From Roseburia intestinalis L1-82 (GTDB lineage: Bacteria > Bacillota > Clostridia > Lachnospirales > Lachnospiraceae): 64,000 nt of DNA. Made by a program: the position numbers and the translations under genes. The notes below the pieces were generated by a model that was given only the letters and a program-made list of their open reading frames with translations, ran no database searches and was not told where the DNA came from. The stretch spans positions 3,418,001 to 3,482,000 of the forward strand of contig NZ_LR027880.1 in assembly GCF_900537995.1 (NCBI RefSeq), written 5' to 3'. Below are positions 60,818-64,000 of the stretch, in pieces; within the stretch, counting starts at the first letter, position 1, and each line of letters starts with the position of its first letter.

Positions 60818-62002
60818 TCAGTCTCTGAAATAAATGTCTCTTGTATACACCTTTTCTTTTACATCTGACAACATGTTATCCATACGGTTTGCCACGATCA
60901 CATCACTCATATTACAAAACTCATCAAAATCACGGATCACTTTGGAATTTTCAAACGTATCTGTCTTTAATGACGGATCATAAATGACAATGTTCACACC
61001 CTTTGCACGAATACGCTCCATAACCCCTAAAATAGAACTCTGCCTGTAATTATCCGAATTTGCCTTCATCGCAAGACGGTAAATGCCGACCGTCTTCGGA
61101 TTTTTCTCAAGGATCTGTTCTGCTATAAAATCTTTTCTTGTCCGGTTTGCATCTACGATCGCACCAACAATATTATTCGGCACATTGTCATAGTTTGCCA
61201 GAAGCTGCTTGGTATCTTTCGGCAGACAGTAACCGCCATATCCAAAGGAAGGGTTGTTATACTGCATTCCGATTCTCGGATCAAGTCCGATTCCCTCAAT
61301 GATCTGCTTTGCGTCCAGTCCTTTCATGGCAGCAAACGTATCAAGTTCATTGAAAAATGAAACACGGAGTGCAAGGTATGTGTTTGCAAAAAGTTTCACT
61401 GCCTCCGCTTCCGTAAGGTTCGTCAGAAGTGTCGGGATATCTTCCTTGATTGCACCCTCCTGCAGCAGATGTGCAAATTTCTCCGCTGCTTTTTTCATCT
61501 CACTGCTTCCCTCTTTCGAACCGACAATGATCCTTGAAGGATAAAGATTATCTTTTAACGCCTGTCCTTCCCGTAAAAACTCTGGTGAGAAAAGAATACG
61601 ATCCGTGTGATACTTCTCACACACAGACTGTGTATAACCGACCGGGATCGTGGATTTGATGACAATCACCGCATGCGGATTTACCTTTAAGACCAGTTCT
61701 AATACTTCCTCAACGGATGAGGTGTCAAAATAATTTTTCTTTTCATCATAATTTGTCTGTGTCGAGATAATAACATAATCTGCGTTTTCATATGCATGTA
61801 CACCGTCTGTCGTTGCAGTCAGATCCAGTTTTGCATTTGCCAGATAATCCTCAATCTCACGATCCACCAGCGGTGATCTGCGCTGATTGATCATCTCCAC
61901 TTTTTCTTCTATTATATCAACTGCAGTCACCTCATGATGCTGCGCTAATAAAATTGCATTGGACAAACCAACGTATCCTATTCCTGCGATTGCAATTTTC
62001 AT
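60818..62002 (-). CDS. ugd: UDP-glucose 6-dehydrogenase
   Basis: 394 residues from the ATG at 62002 (AGGAGG 7 nt upstream; the open frame further up includes the promoter region). N-terminal NAD domain [33 protein letters not shown] near 128, [11 protein letters not shown] near 152, catalytic Cys in [14 protein letters not shown] near 255. Compact size and motifs fit the HasB/streptococcal-type UGD; a UDP-ManNAc dehydrogenase is less likely. Makes UDP-glucuronate for the cluster's polymer. First gene of the operon 62002 to 55170. Confidence 0.92.
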   Translation of the reverse strand: MKIAIAGIGYVGLSNAILLAQHHEVTAVDIIEEKVEMINQRRSPLVDREIEDYLANAKLDLTATTDGVHAYENADYVIISTQTNYDEKKNYFDTSSVEEVLELVLKVNPHAVIVIKSTIPVGYTQSVCEKYHTDRILFSPEFLREGQALKDNLYPSRIIVGSKEGSSEMKKAAEKFAHLLQEGAIKEDIPTLLTNLTEAEAVKLFANTYLALRVSFFNELDTFAAMKGLDAKQIIEGIGLDPRIGMQYNNPSFGYGGYCLPKDTKQLLANYDNVPNNIVGAIVDANRTRKDFIAEQILEKNPKTVGIYRLAMKANSDNYRQSSILGVMERIRAKGVNIVIYDPSLKTDTFENSKVIRDFDEFCNMSDVIVANRMDNMLSDVKEKVYTRDIYFRD

Positions 62003-62054
62003 CGTATTCCTCCTGCCTTTCCATTCAAAAGTCAAAAATACTCCATATTGTTTT

Positions 62055-62083
62055 ATACTACCATTTTCTGTAGTATCATGCAA
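62055..62083 (-). promoter_or_regulatory. ugd operon promoter with an inverted repeat over the -10
   Basis: Minus-strand TTGCAT (62083-62078), 17-nt spacer, TAGTAT (62060-62055). ATACTAC (62055-62061) and GTAGTAT (62070-62076) are exact complements, so a 22-bp palindrome covers the -10 and most of the spacer, an operator-like placement. Confidence 0.6.
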
Positions 62084-62207
62084 GTTTGAGATTTTAACCA
62101 TGTCTGCAATTTACAACACGCCTGTTTTTTGCTAATGTATAAAGAAGCATTGAGGAGTATTTGGAATAAAGAGAAAATGGTAAACAACCCAGGAAATGAG
62201 GATTTTT

Positions 62208-63131
62208 ATGAAGAAGAAAAATTTACTGTCCACCATTCTTTTAATTTTATCTGCCCTGCTGCTTAGCGGTGCAGCATGGTTTTCTTATCAGAAGAGCCGG
62301 ATGGACTCTACCGGCCACATACCGGATCCTGCCACGGAATATCTCATCACGCAGTATGCGGATGCGACCGGTGTCCAGGGCACTTTTTATACGATTTCAA
62401 ACGATGACACTTTGATCATCATCGACGGAGGCTGGGCAGGCAATGCCGATGCTGTCCGGAAAGTGATTGCGAAACACAACAACACCGTAGACGCATGGAT
62501 CATTTCCCATCCGCACCAGGATCATGCCGGTGCATTCAATGTTATCTATGCCAATCCGGGAGATATCACCATAAAAAATATTTATGACAACGGTTTTGAT
62601 TATGATTTCATCGAAGCTGCCGGTGAACCTTACGATGATATCACCGTCATGGAAACGTTCCACGCGCTGACGAAAGATGCTGATAATCTCACACATTTAA
62701 AACGCGGCGATGTGATCACACTTGCCGGTCATCTGACACTCTCTGTTTTTAATGCATGGGATGAATCTGTTCTTTCTAATGTCGGGGATGAAAAAGACTA
62801 TCAGAACAATGCCTCTTTGCTGTTTAAGATCAGCGGTGCACAAAACAGTATGTTATTCTGCTCTGATATCAAATATGATATGAACGACTATCTGCTTGGT
62901 ACTTACCGGAACGATATCTCCTGCGATTATATTCAGGCCGGACATCACGGAAACTGGTCATTTTCCGATGAATTTTACGAGGCTGCAGGCGCCTCCTATG
63001 CCTTTATCGATGCGCCTTCCTCCATCACGGACAACCCGGATTTTCCTGCCAGTACCTTAAAAAGTTCTTTGCAGAAAAAAGGAACGGTATTTGATTTTTC
63101 TACCGCTCCTAATTCTGTTACTTTGAAATAA
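62208..63131 (+). CDS. membrane-anchored metallo-beta-lactamase-fold hydrolase (ComEC-like domain)
   Basis: 307 residues from the ATG at 62208 (GAGG upstream). N-terminal TM anchor (LLSTILLILSALLLSGAAWF). MBL motifs: TLIIIDGGWAG near 70, the metal site SHPHQDHAG near 100, FCSDIK near 223 and AGHHGNWSFS near 245, the arrangement of ComEC-type MBL domains without the competence membrane part. Faces outside the cell. Substrate unknown: nucleic acid, phosphodiester or lipid-linked glycan are possible. Divergent from ugd. Confidence 0.82.
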   Translation: MKKKNLLSTILLILSALLLSGAAWFSYQKSRMDSTGHIPDPATEYLITQYADATGVQGTFYTISNDDTLIIIDGGWAGNADAVRKVIAKHNNTVDAWIISHPHQDHAGAFNVIYANPGDITIKNIYDNGFDYDFIEAAGEPYDDITVMETFHALTKDADNLTHLKRGDVITLAGHLTLSVFNAWDESVLSNVGDEKDYQNNASLLFKISGAQNSMLFCSDIKYDMNDYLLGTYRNDISCDYIQAGHHGNWSFSDEFYEAAGASYAFIDAPSSITDNPDFPASTLKSSLQKKGTVFDFSTAPNSVTLK

Positions 63132-63221
63132 CTGATGAAATCTCCCGGATTTCGCCCGGTTATATTTTTCTACATAAGTTGTTGTTGAACTTCGATTTCA
63201 GTTGTAGTGTGTTGAGTCAAA

Positions 63222-63253
63222 AAGATAAGAGGTTCTATGCCTCTTTCTTTTTA
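63222..63253. terminator. bidirectional terminator
   Basis: AAGAGG-ttctatg-CCTCTT flanked by AAAAAGAT on the left and TCTTTTT on the right; lies between the MBL gene and the convergent M56-like gene. Confidence 0.6.
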
Positions 63254-63270
63254 GATTATGAGTAATTTAC

Positions 63271-64000
63271 CTACTCAAAATAGTAGTATCCACCCGCTGA
63301 TACATTTTTCGTTCCACGGTTCTGTACAAATACACGGTATTTTCCTGTCTCAGAAACAGCAAACGAATGTCCAAATGCACCTTTTCCCTCTACATAACGC
63401 ACATTATTGTGAGGATCCATGATACCGATCCAACAGGTCTGTGTACTTGGAGCTATTGATGCAGAAATTAAAATCTTTTGTCCACTTGACACCTTAAATT
63501 TACCGGAGCAGAAACGTGTTCCCGGCTCTACTGTCCAATTAAAATTTGTCAGCTCTCCAGCATCCAATAATGGTGCCACCGGACTGAAGTCCGGTTTTGC
63601 ATATTTGATGCGGGAATAATCATTATTCTCAGATGCCGGAACAAACACCTCTTCTAATTCCGGTGTTTCTAAACTTTCTCCCTGCGTAGCTTCTGCTTCC
63701 TGATACAATTCGTCATGCACACCCGCTGCTCCATAACTTGCTGCATAGGTTGTGGTCATTGAAGTTACCACAAATAAAAACGACAGTACAAATGCTGATA
63801 TTTTTGCCCCTCTTTTGGCTTTCACATATTTTTTCATATACTCTATTCTCCTTCCCAAACTCTGCTGGCTCTCATATAGGGTAGAAAAAATATAATCCGG
63901 CTTTGAATCCTCCGGCATGCGCTCCATCAGATCTACGATCACTTCAAAATAACGTCTGGGCGTTATCACATCACGCAATGCGCAGACTGCCGACACGTCA
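63271..64000 (-). CDS. BlaR1/M56-like membrane protein, 3' part only, with extracellular C-terminal domain
   Basis: The frame is open to the right edge of the window, so the 5' part is missing. Visible: VSAVCALRDVITPRRYFEVI, then ESQQSLGRRIEYMKKY and a TM (ISAFVLSFLFVVTSMTTTYA), which matches the end of the M56 peptidase domain of BlaR1/MecR1-type sensors. A linker is followed by a C-terminal beta domain of about 110 residues (GTRFCSGKFKVSSGQKILIS, TGKYRVFVQNRGTKNVSAGGYYY) resembling a pre-peptidase C-terminal (PPC) fold rather than a penicillin-binding domain. Likely senses something outside the cell and signals to a BlaI-type repressor, which should be encoded just beyond the window. Confidence 0.7.
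   Translation of the reverse strand, partial: DVSAVCALRDVITPRRYFEVIVDLMERMPEDSKPDYIFSTLYESQQSLGRRIEYMKKYVKAKRGAKISAFVLSFLFVVTSMTTTYAASYGAAGVHDELYQEAEATQGESLETPELEEVFVPASENNDYSRIKYAKPDFSPVAPLLDAGELTNFNWTVEPGTRFCSGKFKVSSGQKILISASIAPSTQTCWIGIMDPHNNVRYVEGKGAFGHSFAVSETGKYRVFVQNRGTKNVSAGGYYYFE

Noticed and set aside
1..64000. tRNA, rRNA, integrase, toxin-antitoxin or restriction genes
   Set aside because: Looked for on both strands; nothing with convincing sequence was found.

Overview
The window looks like chromosome from a low-to-moderate GC, spore-forming, motile gut Firmicute of the Lachnospiraceae (Roseburia/Agathobacter type). This is inferred from strong AGGAGG ribosome sites, sigma-A promoters, sporulation and germination genes (spoIIR, a gerA homologue, a gerB-gerC fusion), a sigma-28-type flagellar promoter, a butyrate-type crotonase, a glycogen phosphorylase and PadR-type regulation. 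Species cannot be fixed from the sequence. No rRNA, tRNA, CRISPR array or phage was seen.

Layout. 1-2.5 kb: two divergent PfkB-family sugar kinases (2-keto-3-deoxygluconate kinase type) with a 17-bp palindromic operator. 2.6-5.5 kb: a PadR - HAAS/FtsW-like membrane protein - M19 dipeptidase operon behind a promoter with two PadR-like operators. 5.6-7.1 kb: gene-poor DNA with two inverted copies of a ~340-bp palindromic structured element whose stems show compensatory changes. 7.2-12.3 kb: glycogen phosphorylase, an AraC regulator and a PAS-GGDEF-EAL protein. 12.4-14.5 kb: PAP2 phosphatase, LspA, a response regulator with an internal deletion and a truncated IS200. 14.5-26.3 kb: two CE4 deacetylases, VanZ, pyrE, an ECF sigma/anti-sigma pair, a lipoprotein serpin, a NatAB-like exporter, a DUF4190-like protein, a GT2 and UDP-galactopyranose mutase. 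26.7-35.8 kb: mutY, an aminotransferase, a solitary crotonase, a decayed auxin-efflux-type carrier, AraC+MATE, proC, a GH13 enzyme and a DUF1934 protein. 35.9-40.2 kb: spoIIR and germination genes. 40.3-48.3 kb: GntR, ispE, a sigma-28-driven unknown, a class Ic aminotransferase, rarA, and a MurD-like ligase beside a MurL-type epimerase. 48.5-62 kb: an HtrA protease with a Q/N-rich N-terminus, then a cell-surface glycan cluster (membrane protein, five glycosyltransferase or sugar-transferase genes, an LCP transferase, a zinc-ribbon protein, UDP-glucose dehydrogenase). 62.2-64 kb: a membrane-anchored metallo-beta-lactamase-fold protein and the 3' part of a BlaR1/M56-like gene cut by the window edge.

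Much of the content concerns the cell envelope: precursor synthesis (MurD/MurL), lipid-carrier and lipoprotein processing (PAP2, LspA), glycan assembly and attachment (UGD, Glf, GTs, LCP), polymer editing (CE4, dipeptidase) and envelope proteolysis (HtrA, serpin). The points most worth a second look are the paired palindromic elements at 6.0-7.0 kb, the MurD/MurL pair that implies an L-Glu route to peptidoglycan, a repeat family of Shine-Dalgarno-bearing leader units upstream of padR and proC, a hairpin that buries the spoIIR ribosome site, and tandem duplications at the stop codons of three genes.
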